Source: Gammaproteobacteria bacterium (GTDB taxonomy: Bacteria > Pseudomonadota > Gammaproteobacteria > Pseudomonadales > Azotimanducaceae). Taken from it: DNA of 64,000 nucleotides. The notes under the pieces were generated by a model that was not told where the DNA came from, did not search any database, and worked only from the letters and a program-made list of their open reading frames with translations. The stretch spans positions 60,036 through 124,035 of the forward strand of contig NZGG01000019.1 in assembly GCA_002690865.1 (NCBI GenBank). The letters are read 5' to 3'. How positions within the stretch are numbered: position 1 is the stretch's first letter; every line of letters begins with the position of its first letter. Position numbers and translations under genes: made by a program. Shown piece by piece: positions 50,205 through 60,164 of the stretch.

Positions 50205-51350
50205 TCATGGCCGTTTCTCCGCAGGATCTAACGCTGGGTAATCATGTGGGCTCCACTTAGATAGAATACCCAAATCATTACCTTCACGTTGCCAATTATC
50301 TATGCCCTCTCTTGTCTCAATAAGGTCCCAGGCCAGGAGGGAATCGGCATTATCTTTGAGTGTTTGCTCCACTGTATGTGGCCTTAAGCCCAGTTGGGTA
50401 ATGGCTTTCTCCAGGAAGGCTATAGGCCCTCGCCTAAAGTTTCCATCTCTCCAGTTACCTGCTATTCCCATACCCGGATATAATCGTTGCAGGTGTGCTT
50501 GAACCTCTGGTTGCGTGAGCATACCAGATTCATCTTTAGCGCACAGATTATAGCGTTCACCATTATGATTATCTGGGCATTCAGCGATCAGTCGTTGCGC
50601 CTCAGCAACGTCACGCACATCAGTAATATTCCAGAACATTCTTGGATGACCATAACCAGACATCATATCACCGACTCTCGTCTGCCATGTCCAGGGACGC
50701 ATATGTGTTTTTGACAACAATGGTCCAATCACATGACATGGACATACTCCAAAAGCCTCGAAATTATTTTCTTGGGCCGATTTATAAACAAAGCGTTCGG
50801 AATCCACTTTTGTCATCGCATAAGCAATCTCGCGATCTTTAGCAACCACCTTCTTGATCCATGCTTTTTCAGGAGGACGCAGATCCTGGTTCATATCTGC
50901 CCAGGATTGCTCTGTGAAGGGCTCATTGTTATGCGGATTGCTGACGGCCGCAAAGGAACTTGTATAAACAAGGCGTTTCACGGTTCCTGCCTTCTTAATT
51001 GATTCAATTAACATCTGAGTGGCAATGAGGCCCCCGTCATAGACCTTCTGAGGAGTGGAGCCAGCCAAGTTACCCATTTCCGCAGCTGCATGAAAAACGC
51101 CAACACACCCTTTAAATACCTCATCGTATATTCCAGGGACAGCCATATCACAGGAATACAATGCGACCGATCCTGGACCAATACCGTTCATAAGATTTAG
51201 ATGCGCCACGTTTGATAGTCGGCTTGCATCTCGCACGCAGGCGCGCACTTGATATCCGTGCTTCACCAGCGTTAGTACGATGTGCGAGCCGATATAACCT
51301 GCCGCACCAGTTACTGCTACGGGCCCATCGTTAGGTCCAATTGCGGTCAT
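50205..51350 (-). CDS. NAD-dependent epimerase/dehydratase (dihydroflavonol-4-reductase-like)
   Basis: VAVTGAAGYIGSHIVLTLVKHGYQVRACVRD, VFHAAAEMGNLAG, LVYTSSFAAV, YAMTKVDSERFVY. Confidence 0.9.
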   Translation of the reverse strand: MTAIGPNDGPVAVTGAAGYIGSHIVLTLVKHGYQVRACVRDASRLSNVAHLNLMNGIGPGSVALYSCDMAVPGIYDEVFKGCVGVFHAAAEMGNLAGSTPQKVYDGGLIATQMLIESIKKAGTVKRLVYTSSFAAVSNPHNNEPFTEQSWADMNQDLRPPEKAWIKKVVAKDREIAYAMTKVDSERFVYKSAQENNFEAFGVCPCHVIGPLLSKTHMRPWTWQTRVGDMMSGYGHPRMFWNITDVRDVAEAQRLIAECPDNHNGERYNLCAKDESGMLTQPEVQAHLQRLYPGMGIAGNWRDGNFRRGPIAFLEKAITQLGLRPHTVEQTLKDNADSLLAWDLIETREGIDNWQREGNDLGILSKWSPHDYPALDPAEKRP

Positions 51351-51518
51351 TTTTTATTCTCCCCTTTTTAGTTTTGGTTAAAATTCAGATTGAGTCTTTC
51401 AGGCTCCAATTGAAGAACCTAATCATGATGAGCGTAAAAAAACTTTACCAAAAACAAATACCTTAACTAAAAGGCACGCTCTTACCAAGTTAGGCCTAGT
51501 CCTAGAATATCTGAAGAA

Positions 51519-52592
51519 CTATTGACCAACGAACCCTGGCCAGCTCTCTAAATAAGTAATAAATTTTTTTGAAACGCCTTCAGACTCAAGATGCTCACGG
51601 CTAACCGGGTTCTCTACTGGCCTAAATTCTTTTTTTTGAAAGAATCTATTTGGGAAGTCATGATGCAAAATCGCCGCACGCCCTAGCATGATCCAATCAA
51701 CATTTTCTTGCATAATTGCTTCTACTTCGGCAGGGGTCCGAATTTTACCTGCAACACCTAACTTAACATTCTTACGATTAAGTCTAGTAAAATAAGACAT
51801 CAATGTTTGACCTTGGAACGCCTCTTCAAGCGGTTCTTTGAATACGTCCCATAAGGACATATCGAGAAAATCAATTTTCTCTTCCATCATTAGCTGTTTA
51901 GCTAATGCAATCGATTCCTCAAGCTTGACAACCCCTTCAGGTGATAACCGGACGCCAACAATAAAGTCATCACCGCAGCGTTCACGAATGCCGTCGATAA
52001 TTCGAAAGAGAACGCTTGCCCTATTATGAAAGCTTCCGCCAAATTCATCCTCCCTTGAATTGGTTTTCGCGCTCAAAAATTGGCAAATCATGTACCCATG
52101 CGCTCCATGCAATTCGACACCATGAAAGCCGGCTTTTTCAGCACGAACCGCACCCTCCACAAAATCTTCAATAAGGAGTATCACTTCCTCATGGGATAGT
52201 GCGCGCGCACCCGTTTTCTTATCACCCGACGGAGAAACTGGTATTTCCCCAATCAGATCAGCTAGGGTTTTTTTTCCGGCATGGTGAAGCTGAAGAATAG
52301 AAATACTGCCCTCTTCATTAATACCCCGTGCAAGTTTTGTCAGACCTTCTATGTGATCATCAGAAAAAATTCCTAACTGACCAGGAAACCCCTGTCCTAC
52401 AGCTTGCACATGCGTCGCACATGTCATTACAAGGCCAAAACCACCTTTCGCACGCATTGTCAGCCAATGATATTCCTCTTCAGACAATATGCCGTCTTCA
52501 TGACTCTGACAATTTGTTAGAGGCGCGAGCATAAAACGATTTTTTATCTTGGGTCCACGTAGAAAGCTGATTGGATTATTGATTTTTGGCAT
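51519..52592 (-). CDS. Old Yellow Enzyme-family NADH:flavin oxidoreductase
   Basis: KNRFMLAPLTNCQSHEDGILSEEEYHWLTMRAKGGFGLVMT, LQLHHAGKK, AGFHGVELHGAHGYMICQFLSAKTNSREDEFGGSFHNRA, DWIMLGRAAI. Confidence 0.92.
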   Translation of the reverse strand: MPKINNPISFLRGPKIKNRFMLAPLTNCQSHEDGILSEEEYHWLTMRAKGGFGLVMTCATHVQAVGQGFPGQLGIFSDDHIEGLTKLARGINEEGSISILQLHHAGKKTLADLIGEIPVSPSGDKKTGARALSHEEVILLIEDFVEGAVRAEKAGFHGVELHGAHGYMICQFLSAKTNSREDEFGGSFHNRASVLFRIIDGIRERCGDDFIVGVRLSPEGVVKLEESIALAKQLMMEEKIDFLDMSLWDVFKEPLEEAFQGQTLMSYFTRLNRKNVKLGVAGKIRTPAEVEAIMQENVDWIMLGRAAILHHDFPNRFFQKKEFRPVENPVSREHLESEGVSKKFITYLESWPGFVGQ

Positions 52593-52652
52593 TAATATCT
52601 CAGATTGGCTGGTAACAAACCGCAATGTAAAAGCGAAAAAATAGGCAGAGCC

Positions 52653-53432
52653 TTATCCCCACATATTAGTTCCACCACAGATCGTATGGGCCTGGCCAGT
52701 AATCCAAGCAGAAGCATCTGAAGCCAGAAAAACCGCAATACCCTTAAAATCTTCAGGCTCACCCAATCTACGCATGGGAGTCCCTTCATTCGCACGCTTT
52801 GCTGCCTCGGGATTGTCCCATAAAGCCTTAGCGAAATCCGTTTTCACGAGACCTGGACATATAGCATTCACACGAATGCCTTTTGGACCAAGTTCCAGAG
52901 CCAGGTTTCGAACCAGCCCAATATCGGCCAGTTTCGATATATTGTAGGTGCCGAGGTTTTCGGAACCACTGAATGCCCCCACGCTAGCTGTGATAGCTAT
53001 CGAACCTTTACCCTTCTCTACCATGTCAGGCGCAACCATTTTCGCAAGCCACAGATTTGAGCGAACGTTTGACTCCATAGTCTTATTATAAGCCTCATCG
53101 GGGATATCTAACATGGAGCCGTAGTATGGATTTACGCCAGCATTAGCAATCAAAATATCAATTTTCCCCAGCTTCTCATGAGTTTGATCGACAAGCGCCT
53201 GTAATTGCTCCTTGTATCCAATATTAGATGCGATAGCAACCGCACTACCCTCTCCACATTTCTCGTTAATTTCAGCAGCTGTTTCTTCACATTGATCAAG
53301 CTTACGGCTGGAAATAACAACCTTTGCTCCATGTTCTGCAAGACCCTCAGCCATAGATTTGCCCATGCCTTTTGAAGCACCGGTGAGCAGGGCTACTTTC
53401 CCCGTGAGATCGAACAGAGATGTATTAATCAT
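52653..53432 (-). CDS. SDR-family oxidoreductase
   Basis: GKVALLTGASKGMGKSMAEGLAEHGAKVVISSR, DILIANAGVNP, YNISKLADIGLVRNLALELGPKGIRVNAICPGLVKT. Confidence 0.94.
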   Translation of the reverse strand: MINTSLFDLTGKVALLTGASKGMGKSMAEGLAEHGAKVVISSRKLDQCEETAAEINEKCGEGSAVAIASNIGYKEQLQALVDQTHEKLGKIDILIANAGVNPYYGSMLDIPDEAYNKTMESNVRSNLWLAKMVAPDMVEKGKGSIAITASVGAFSGSENLGTYNISKLADIGLVRNLALELGPKGIRVNAICPGLVKTDFAKALWDNPEAAKRANEGTPMRRLGEPEDFKGIAVFLASDASAWITGQAHTICGGTNMWG

Positions 53433-53686
53433 TGATATATTTCCTTATTTAGAACTAAAAAATTAATATAGTGTATGTAAAATATCACCCTTTCCACATG
53501 CACAGCTTTACAAAGAATCTCTCAGCTTCCATTCGATTGCTTCATGGTAAAAGATGAACACGTGTACCCTACCAAAACCGATCGAAGAAAAACACGTTTA
53601 GAAATATCGGCGAGGATAGATACCAATGTTATTTCTAACCGCTAGTTCGTCCATTATTATCGAAACATTAGCTATCACGCACACAA

Positions 53687-55183
53687 TCAACGATGGGGCG
53701 ACCAGTAGTTTCGTCTATCAGATTTAAATTGATACCTACGAGGGGGATGAGGTAAAGGGTCCTCGGTGCGCAATGTCCAACCGAGCAACTCGGCGAGCAG
53801 CGCAGATTGAATCTCTGCATAGTCCGGATGGTCGAACAAGTTATGAAGCTCAACCGGATCATCTTCTAGATGATAGAGCTGACCATGTTCTTGCATATCG
53901 AAGATTAATTTCCAGGCACCTTTGCGTACCGCCCGCATAGTGCCACTCTGTGACCAACCATTTAACTCATCAAAACCTATTTCTGAATGAATTGAATCCT
54001 TATTAGGGTCAAATTCCTCCTCATCTGTGTAGTGTAAACCTCCAAAACCATGTTCCGTGTATGCACTGCTGAACTCAGCCTCGGGATATTTTTCTCCGGT
54101 TAATAGCGGCCATAAGCTGCGGCCCTGCACCCCCGCAGGAATATCTAATCCTATCGCTTCACACAAGGTGGGCATAAGGTCAGCGGTCGAGATATGCGCC
54201 GGATGAGGCTCGGAGGATCGAATGATATCTGGACCGACAAAAAAGAAGGGCACCCTAATCAGCACCTCTGGCAACTCTGCACCCTTACGCATCAAACCAT
54301 ACTCACCAACATAATCACCGTGGTCTGAGAGAAAAATCAAAATCGTATTAGTCTGGAGATCATGCGCACCTAAGTAATCCCAGAAACGCCGAACCTGATC
54401 ATCGATAAGTCTAAGCATGCCGAAGTAATTCGATCGTGCTCGAGGAACTTGCTCAGCATAGTCAGGGAATCCGATCTCACCAATATGCCTTAGCCATTGG
54501 TACTTAAATCCTTTTACCGCTAATGCAGATTCATCAGACATTGTTGATGGTAATGTTTCAGGAGGGAACATCGAATAGTATGGATCGGGAACCTGATAGG
54601 GATTATGTGGCTCCGGAAATGACAACCATAGGAAGAAAGGGTCAGCTTGACTGTTTTTAAGAATGCTATCAATCCAATTAGTGGCAGCAGTTACAGCTCT
54701 ATATGGACATTGAAGACTAAAATCAAAAGGCGTTGGTTCAAAAGCCGCCCGCATTTTCAGGCTAGCTAAGTATCTGTCAAACGCTACTTCATCGACTGTA
54801 CGGTTTTCGCCCAAACCACCGTGATGCCCCATAGAGAAGTAATAATCCATTTTAGACGCATTAACATGGGAATGATTTTTCCCACATAGCGCTGTTTGAA
54901 ATCCGTTGTCACGCAGGATGTCATACAAATCTGACTGGTAGAATGCATCGTTCCCATTGTGATTGGTCCTAGCGCGTGTCGCACTAGGATAGCGGCCCGT
55001 CAACATGCTTACACGAGCAGGCAAGCATGCTGGCATCGTAGTATACGCTCGATCAAACCAAGTTCCTTCTTTAGCCAGGCTATCCAAGAAAGGGGTAGTA
55101 TCTAAGCTAAACCCTTCTCGTTTCGAAACATCAGCTCTTTGCTGATCCGTCATGATCACAACAATGTTTGGCTTCATATTCAA
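53687..55183 (-). CDS. sulfatase-family hydrolase
   Basis: KPNIVVIMTDQQRAD, C-x-P-x-R motif ACLPARVSMLTGRYPS, LIFLSDHGDYVGEYGLMRKG; ATGA overlap with upstream serine hydrolase. Confidence 0.93.
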   Translation of the reverse strand: MNMKPNIVVIMTDQQRADVSKREGFSLDTTPFLDSLAKEGTWFDRAYTTMPACLPARVSMLTGRYPSATRARTNHNGNDAFYQSDLYDILRDNGFQTALCGKNHSHVNASKMDYYFSMGHHGGLGENRTVDEVAFDRYLASLKMRAAFEPTPFDFSLQCPYRAVTAATNWIDSILKNSQADPFFLWLSFPEPHNPYQVPDPYYSMFPPETLPSTMSDESALAVKGFKYQWLRHIGEIGFPDYAEQVPRARSNYFGMLRLIDDQVRRFWDYLGAHDLQTNTILIFLSDHGDYVGEYGLMRKGAELPEVLIRVPFFFVGPDIIRSSEPHPAHISTADLMPTLCEAIGLDIPAGVQGRSLWPLLTGEKYPEAEFSSAYTEHGFGGLHYTDEEEFDPNKDSIHSEIGFDELNGWSQSGTMRAVRKGAWKLIFDMQEHGQLYHLEDDPVELHNLFDHPDYAEIQSALLAELLGWTLRTEDPLPHPPRRYQFKSDRRNYWSPHR

Positions 55184-56541
55184 TTCTTGTTTATGGCCTG
55201 CAGAATGGCTTTTTGAAAATCTTTGTACACATTTCCTCCTCTCGGCTTAGCAGGAAAATAAACCGCGACTAGTTCGTTTTCAGGATCAGCCCACGAATCT
55301 GTCTGGGTTGCGCCAGCCCATCCAAAAGAACCCTTACCTCGATAATTCCTCGATAGATTCGAATCTGTTACAACACTCACGGTATACCCCATTCCAATAC
55401 CTTTAATACCTTTGCCATTTTGCTCAAAAAGATCTCCCGCCTGATTACGACTCATCAGATCAACGCTATCCTGACTGAGCACACGCTGTCCGAATAGCTC
55501 TCCCCCATTAAGGAGCATCTGCTGGAAATACAAGAAGTCCTCCGCCGTGCTGGATAACCCAGCACTTGCAGAGATATAACTAGTGGGCATCAACCAGTCC
55601 TTCGATTTTTTGGCAGCAATACCTGTATAAACGAAAGCTTTGGATCTCTTGTCATTGGGCACATGGAAGAAAGTATTATTCATTTCCAAAGGATCAAAAA
55701 TTCTTTCCTGCACAAACTCGTCAAAGGCCGTTTTAGAAACGATTTCAATTACTCGGGCTACAATATCAAGGCCTAAGCTGTACTCCCAATGTGTACCTGG
55801 TTGAAAATTTAGAGGTACCTGCGCAAGCTTTGGAATGTATGTAGCAAGCGTATCGCTCTTCTTCGGCTGATCGGATGGCCGGAGCTTTCCAAGTCCAGAG
55901 GTATGCGTCAGTAGGTGGTGGATTGTCACCGGGGATTCGAGGGGCACTAGCGTCGGCTCTGGCCTCTGACCCTTCTTTTTAACCATTAATTTGGCTTTCG
56001 TTCCATCTTTACCTTTCGGGCTAAAAGATTTATCTCGAACAGCTACTTTCATATCCGCAAATTCAGGGATGTATTTTGAAACTGCATCACTGGCTTTTAT
56101 TAAACCATCGTCGATCGCTATCATTGCAGCGACCCCGAGAACAGGCTTTGTCATTGATGCAATAGCAAAAATCGTATCAGTTTCCATCGCTCGCCCTTGA
56201 ATAGAATCCATCTCGCCATGCGTTGAGAAATGGACAACCTTACCGCGACGAGCCACAACGGTGACCCCACCCTGAATATGGCCCAAATCCATATGTTCTT
56301 GCATTAACTCATCGATACGATTAAGCCCATCAGTCGACATACCAACTAGCTCTGCATTCGCAACCGGCATTTTCTTTGGGATATGACTTGGTTCAGCAGA
56401 CGCAGTGAAACCATAAAAAGATGCTAAAAGTAGAAAAACCGCTTTTTTATAATTCAGCAGAAATTCCGCAAGAGAACCTTTTTTAAGCAAGTCTTTGGAA
56501 TATCTTTTCGAGTAAATTTCACATCGCTTTAAAGAAACCAT
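55180..56541 (-). CDS. serine hydrolase, class C beta-lactamase family
   Basis: IFAIASMTKPVLGVAAMIAIDDG (SxxK), IHHLLTHTSGLG, HWEYSLGLDIVARVIEIVS. Confidence 0.92.
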   Translation of the reverse strand: MVSLKRCEIYSKRYSKDLLKKGSLAEFLLNYKKAVFLLLASFYGFTASAEPSHIPKKMPVANAELVGMSTDGLNRIDELMQEHMDLGHIQGGVTVVARRGKVVHFSTHGEMDSIQGRAMETDTIFAIASMTKPVLGVAAMIAIDDGLIKASDAVSKYIPEFADMKVAVRDKSFSPKGKDGTKAKLMVKKKGQRPEPTLVPLESPVTIHHLLTHTSGLGKLRPSDQPKKSDTLATYIPKLAQVPLNFQPGTHWEYSLGLDIVARVIEIVSKTAFDEFVQERIFDPLEMNNTFFHVPNDKRSKAFVYTGIAAKKSKDWLMPTSYISASAGLSSTAEDFLYFQQMLLNGGELFGQRVLSQDSVDLMSRNQAGDLFEQNGKGIKGIGMGYTVSVVTDSNLSRNYRGKGSFGWAGATQTDSWADPENELVAVYFPAKPRGGNVYKDFQKAILQAINKN

Positions 56542-56705
56542 ATATTTAGACCTTATTCGTAAGGGGCAAGGATTGACTGAAATCTCGTTATTGCTTTAAT
56601 CGATTTAAAATATAACTAGTCGGTTACGTTGTCTACTATTTAGCAATTCAAACCACGTAATCTGGTAGTATTTTAAACATCAATTATCAATTGAAGGAAT
56701 ACTAG

Positions 56706-58199
56706 ATGGCAAGTCGCAATCCAAGCAGGCCAAACCTTCTCTTCATACTGAGTGATGATCAGGGCGCCTGGGCAATGGGTTGTGCTGGCAATAAAGAAAT
56801 ACGTACACCCAATCTAGATCGGTTGGCACATGAAGGTATTCGTTTCGATAATTTCTTTTGTGCGTCCCCGGTCTGCTCTCCCGCAAGGGCGTCAATTTTA
56901 ACGGGAGCAATTCCTTCCCAGCATGGAGTTCATGATTTCATTTCAATGCCTCACGACAAACAAGGTCGGTCAAAACCCGGTTCTCCCGCAAACAGTATCC
57001 GGTTTCTTGAAGGTATCACCTCTTACCCAGAGTTACTTGCTGATATGGGATATCGAAGCTGCCTGTCGGGAAAGTGGCATCTGGGTGACGCTAGAGAAGC
57101 TAGCTGTGGTTACGAGGATTGGCACCCCATGCCATATGGGCAATGCAGTTATCGCGACGTACCCATGGTAGAGAACGGTGAACATACCTGTATCGAGAAC
57201 ACCTATGCGACAGACCTCTTTACCGACAATGCTCTCAATTTCCTCGAAGACCAAGTCAGCGAGGAGGTGCCATTTTGTCTCAACGTTAGCTACACGGCTC
57301 CGCACAAACCATGGGGTAGAGAGCATCACCCGGAGGAACTGTGGGATGATTACTACAATAACTGTCCATTTGAAACAACGCCGGGGCCTGAAGAACCAAT
57401 AGCCTCAGGATTTCAGCGTTACAGTTTTTTATCCCCGGGCGATGCTGAAGAAAGAAATAAAATTGACTCAGCAGAGTTGCGGCGACAAGACCTTGCCGGG
57501 TACTTTGCATCTATAGAAGCAATGGATATTAACATAGGCCGTTTACTGGACTGGCTGGAGAGGAACGAACTAAGGAATAACACCCTCATTGTGTTTATGG
57601 GTGATAACGGGATGAACACTGGACATCATGGTATTTGGGGGAAAGGAAATGGCACTTGGCCGCAGAACCTATTCGACACTAGTGTCAAGGTGCCCTGTCT
57701 AATTAGCCGTCCAGGCCACGTGCCAGAAAATAAAGTTTCTACTGCATTGCTAAGTCAGTACGACTGGCTCCCAACAATAATGGACTATGTAGCTAATTTA
57801 GAGTCCACGCCCAACAATTTGCCAGGACAATCATTTGCCCCCATACTTAGAGACGATGAGTGCGAAGAGCGTGATCGCATATTCGTATTCGATGAGTATG
57901 GACCAGTTCGCATGATCCGATCTGAGGAATGGAAACTTGTCTGGCGTTATCCAGCAGGGGCACATGAACTTTACAACGTCAGCAATGATCCTGGTGAGCG
58001 CGTTAACCTCTTTAACGAACCCGGCTTTGCAGATCTCATAGGTAAAATGCGCCGGGAGCTGGATGATTGGTACGCCACCTATATTGATCCCAACATAGAT
58101 GGTAGCAAGCTACCTATCACAGGCTATGGCCAGCGAGAACGAGCATCGTTAAAAGACGCATTTAACCACCGATTCCAGATGGCGGATCCCAAGCTTTAA
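56706..58199 (+). CDS. sulfatase-family hydrolase
   Basis: RPNLLFILSDDQGAWAMGCAGNKEIRTPNLDRLA, C-x-P-x-R motif VCSPARASILTG, SGKWHLGD, VFMGDNGMNTGHHGIWGKG. Confidence 0.93.
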   Translation: MASRNPSRPNLLFILSDDQGAWAMGCAGNKEIRTPNLDRLAHEGIRFDNFFCASPVCSPARASILTGAIPSQHGVHDFISMPHDKQGRSKPGSPANSIRFLEGITSYPELLADMGYRSCLSGKWHLGDAREASCGYEDWHPMPYGQCSYRDVPMVENGEHTCIENTYATDLFTDNALNFLEDQVSEEVPFCLNVSYTAPHKPWGREHHPEELWDDYYNNCPFETTPGPEEPIASGFQRYSFLSPGDAEERNKIDSAELRRQDLAGYFASIEAMDINIGRLLDWLERNELRNNTLIVFMGDNGMNTGHHGIWGKGNGTWPQNLFDTSVKVPCLISRPGHVPENKVSTALLSQYDWLPTIMDYVANLESTPNNLPGQSFAPILRDDECEERDRIFVFDEYGPVRMIRSEEWKLVWRYPAGAHELYNVSNDPGERVNLFNEPGFADLIGKMRRELDDWYATYIDPNIDGSKLPITGYGQRERASLKDAFNHRFQMADPKL

Positions 58200-58277
58200 A
58201 ATATTAAGCTAATGAGTCCTTCTTGATTCAATTATGATTGTGAGAAATCAAGTCAGGTTTGCTTCGGTATTCCCGCT

Positions 58278-58496
58278 ATGACAGAAGCTCTTCGAAAATA
58301 CTCGGAGACCAACAACGGTATTGTTGATCTTGAGATCCTTAAGCCAGATCAGATCAACGAAACAGTAAAGAATTTTTATAAAGATGGTTTTATCATGGTC
58401 CGTGATATCTTGAGTTCGGAGCAGGTTTCATTTTTACGTGCGGGCTGTGAACGAGAAATGTTAGACATTTATTCCGAATCTAGCGTGACTGCTTGA
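58278..58496 (+). pseudogene. N-terminal fragment of a PhyH-like dioxygenase
   Basis: [44 protein letters not shown] resembles a PhyH N-terminus, stops after 72 aa at the convergent ABC-F gene. Confidence 0.55.
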
Positions 58497-60069
58497 GCAA
58501 ATACTCCTCATATGTGCCCTGGAAATCATTAAGGCGCTGATCCTTAATCTCGATAACTCTCGTTGCGAGAGATGATACAAACTCTCTATCGTGACTTACA
58601 AAGATCAATGTGCCCTCATAATTTTCTAATGCCAGATTAAGCGCCTCAATGGCTTCCATATCGAGATGATTCGTGGGCTCGTCCAACAGCATGACGTTGG
58701 GTGCTAACATTATTAACTTACCGAATAAAAGGCGATTCTTCTCTCCCCCAGAACAAACATTGACAACCTTATTGAAATCTTCAGATGAAAATAACAACCT
58801 TCCCAGCGTAGCCCTAACAATCTGCTCATCATGCCCTTCATTTCGCCACTGACTCATCCAGTCGAATAGGTTTAGATCCGATTCAAATTCAGCATTAGTA
58901 TCCTGGGGACAATAGCCAAGAGAAGCATTTTCTGCCCATTTTATGATGCCCGATTCTGCTTGAAGGTCAGCCATCAGACATCTAAGCAGTGTTGATTTTC
59001 CAGCACCATTCTCGCCAATAATAGCTAACCTCGCACCAGCTTCAAGAATTATATTCCCGTCCACAAATAAGGTTTCATCCTCAAAACCATGACCAAGACC
59101 CTCAATAGTTAAGGCAGCTCGATGCAATTTAGAGTCTTGCTCAAACCGAATATAGGGACTCACTCTGCTCGAAGGCTTAATATCTGCAAGCTCTATCTTT
59201 TCTATTTGCTTTGCTCTCGAAGTAGCTTGTCGTGCCTTGGACGCATTGGCAGAGAACCTGCTCACGAAGTGCTTCAACTCCGAGATCTGTGCTTTCTTTT
59301 TTGCATTTTCAGACTGGACTCTCTCTCTTGCCTGAGTAGAAGCCATCATAAAATCATCATAATTTCCCGGATAAACTTTAATAGTTCCATAATCTATATC
59401 AGCCATATGCGTGCAGACTGCATTTAAAAAATGCCTGTCATGGGAAATAATGACCATTGTACTTTTTCGCTCATTCAACATACCCTCGAGCCACCGGATC
59501 GTATGGATATCTAGGTTATTGGTTGGTTCATCAAGGAGCAGGATATCTGGGTCTGCGAAAAGAGCTTGCGCTAACAATACTCGCAATTTCCAACCTGGTG
59601 CCACTTCACTCATTGGACCATAGTGGAGTGACTCATCGATACTTGCTCCGGACAAAATCTCGCAAGCTCGGCTTTCAGCGCTATACCCGTCCATTTCCGC
59701 AAACTGGACTTCGAGATCCGCTACTTTAATCCCGTCTTCTTCGGTCATCTCCGACAAGCCATATATCCTGTCACGCTCTACCTTGATTTCTGCTAATTTT
59801 CTATCGCCCATTATGACTGTATCAACAACACTAAATTCTTCATAGGCAAACTGATCTTGACTAAGTTGACCAATACGAAGATTTGAATTAATTGACACAT
59901 TGCCAGAAGTCGGCTCAAGCTCTCCACTTAGAATTTTCATAAAAGTTGACTTACCACAGCCATTAGCACCGATAAGGCCATAGCGGTTTCCTTCTGTAAA
60001 TTTAACAGATATGTTTTCGAACAAAGGCTTGGAGCCAAACTGAATAGTAATATTTGCTGTAGTAATCAC
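58480..60069 (-). CDS. ABC-F family ATPase, YbiT-like
   Basis: [53 protein letters not shown], two ABC domains, [38 protein letters not shown]. Confidence 0.93.
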   Translation of the reverse strand: MITTANITIQFGSKPLFENISVKFTEGNRYGLIGANGCGKSTFMKILSGELEPTSGNVSINSNLRIGQLSQDQFAYEEFSVVDTVIMGDRKLAEIKVERDRIYGLSEMTEEDGIKVADLEVQFAEMDGYSAESRACEILSGASIDESLHYGPMSEVAPGWKLRVLLAQALFADPDILLLDEPTNNLDIHTIRWLEGMLNERKSTMVIISHDRHFLNAVCTHMADIDYGTIKVYPGNYDDFMMASTQARERVQSENAKKKAQISELKHFVSRFSANASKARQATSRAKQIEKIELADIKPSSRVSPYIRFEQDSKLHRAALTIEGLGHGFEDETLFVDGNIILEAGARLAIIGENGAGKSTLLRCLMADLQAESGIIKWAENASLGYCPQDTNAEFESDLNLFDWMSQWRNEGHDEQIVRATLGRLLFSSEDFNKVVNVCSGGEKNRLLFGKLIMLAPNVMLLDEPTNHLDMEAIEALNLALENYEGTLIFVSHDREFVSSLATRVIEIKDQRLNDFQGTYEEYLLKQSR

Positions 60070-60164
60070 TCTAATGTCCGCTTTACGTTGGATTATTGGG
60101 TATTGGTCTGAGCATTTTTCGATCGCACGATAAAAGGTTAGGAGAGATAAAACAATGTTCTTTG

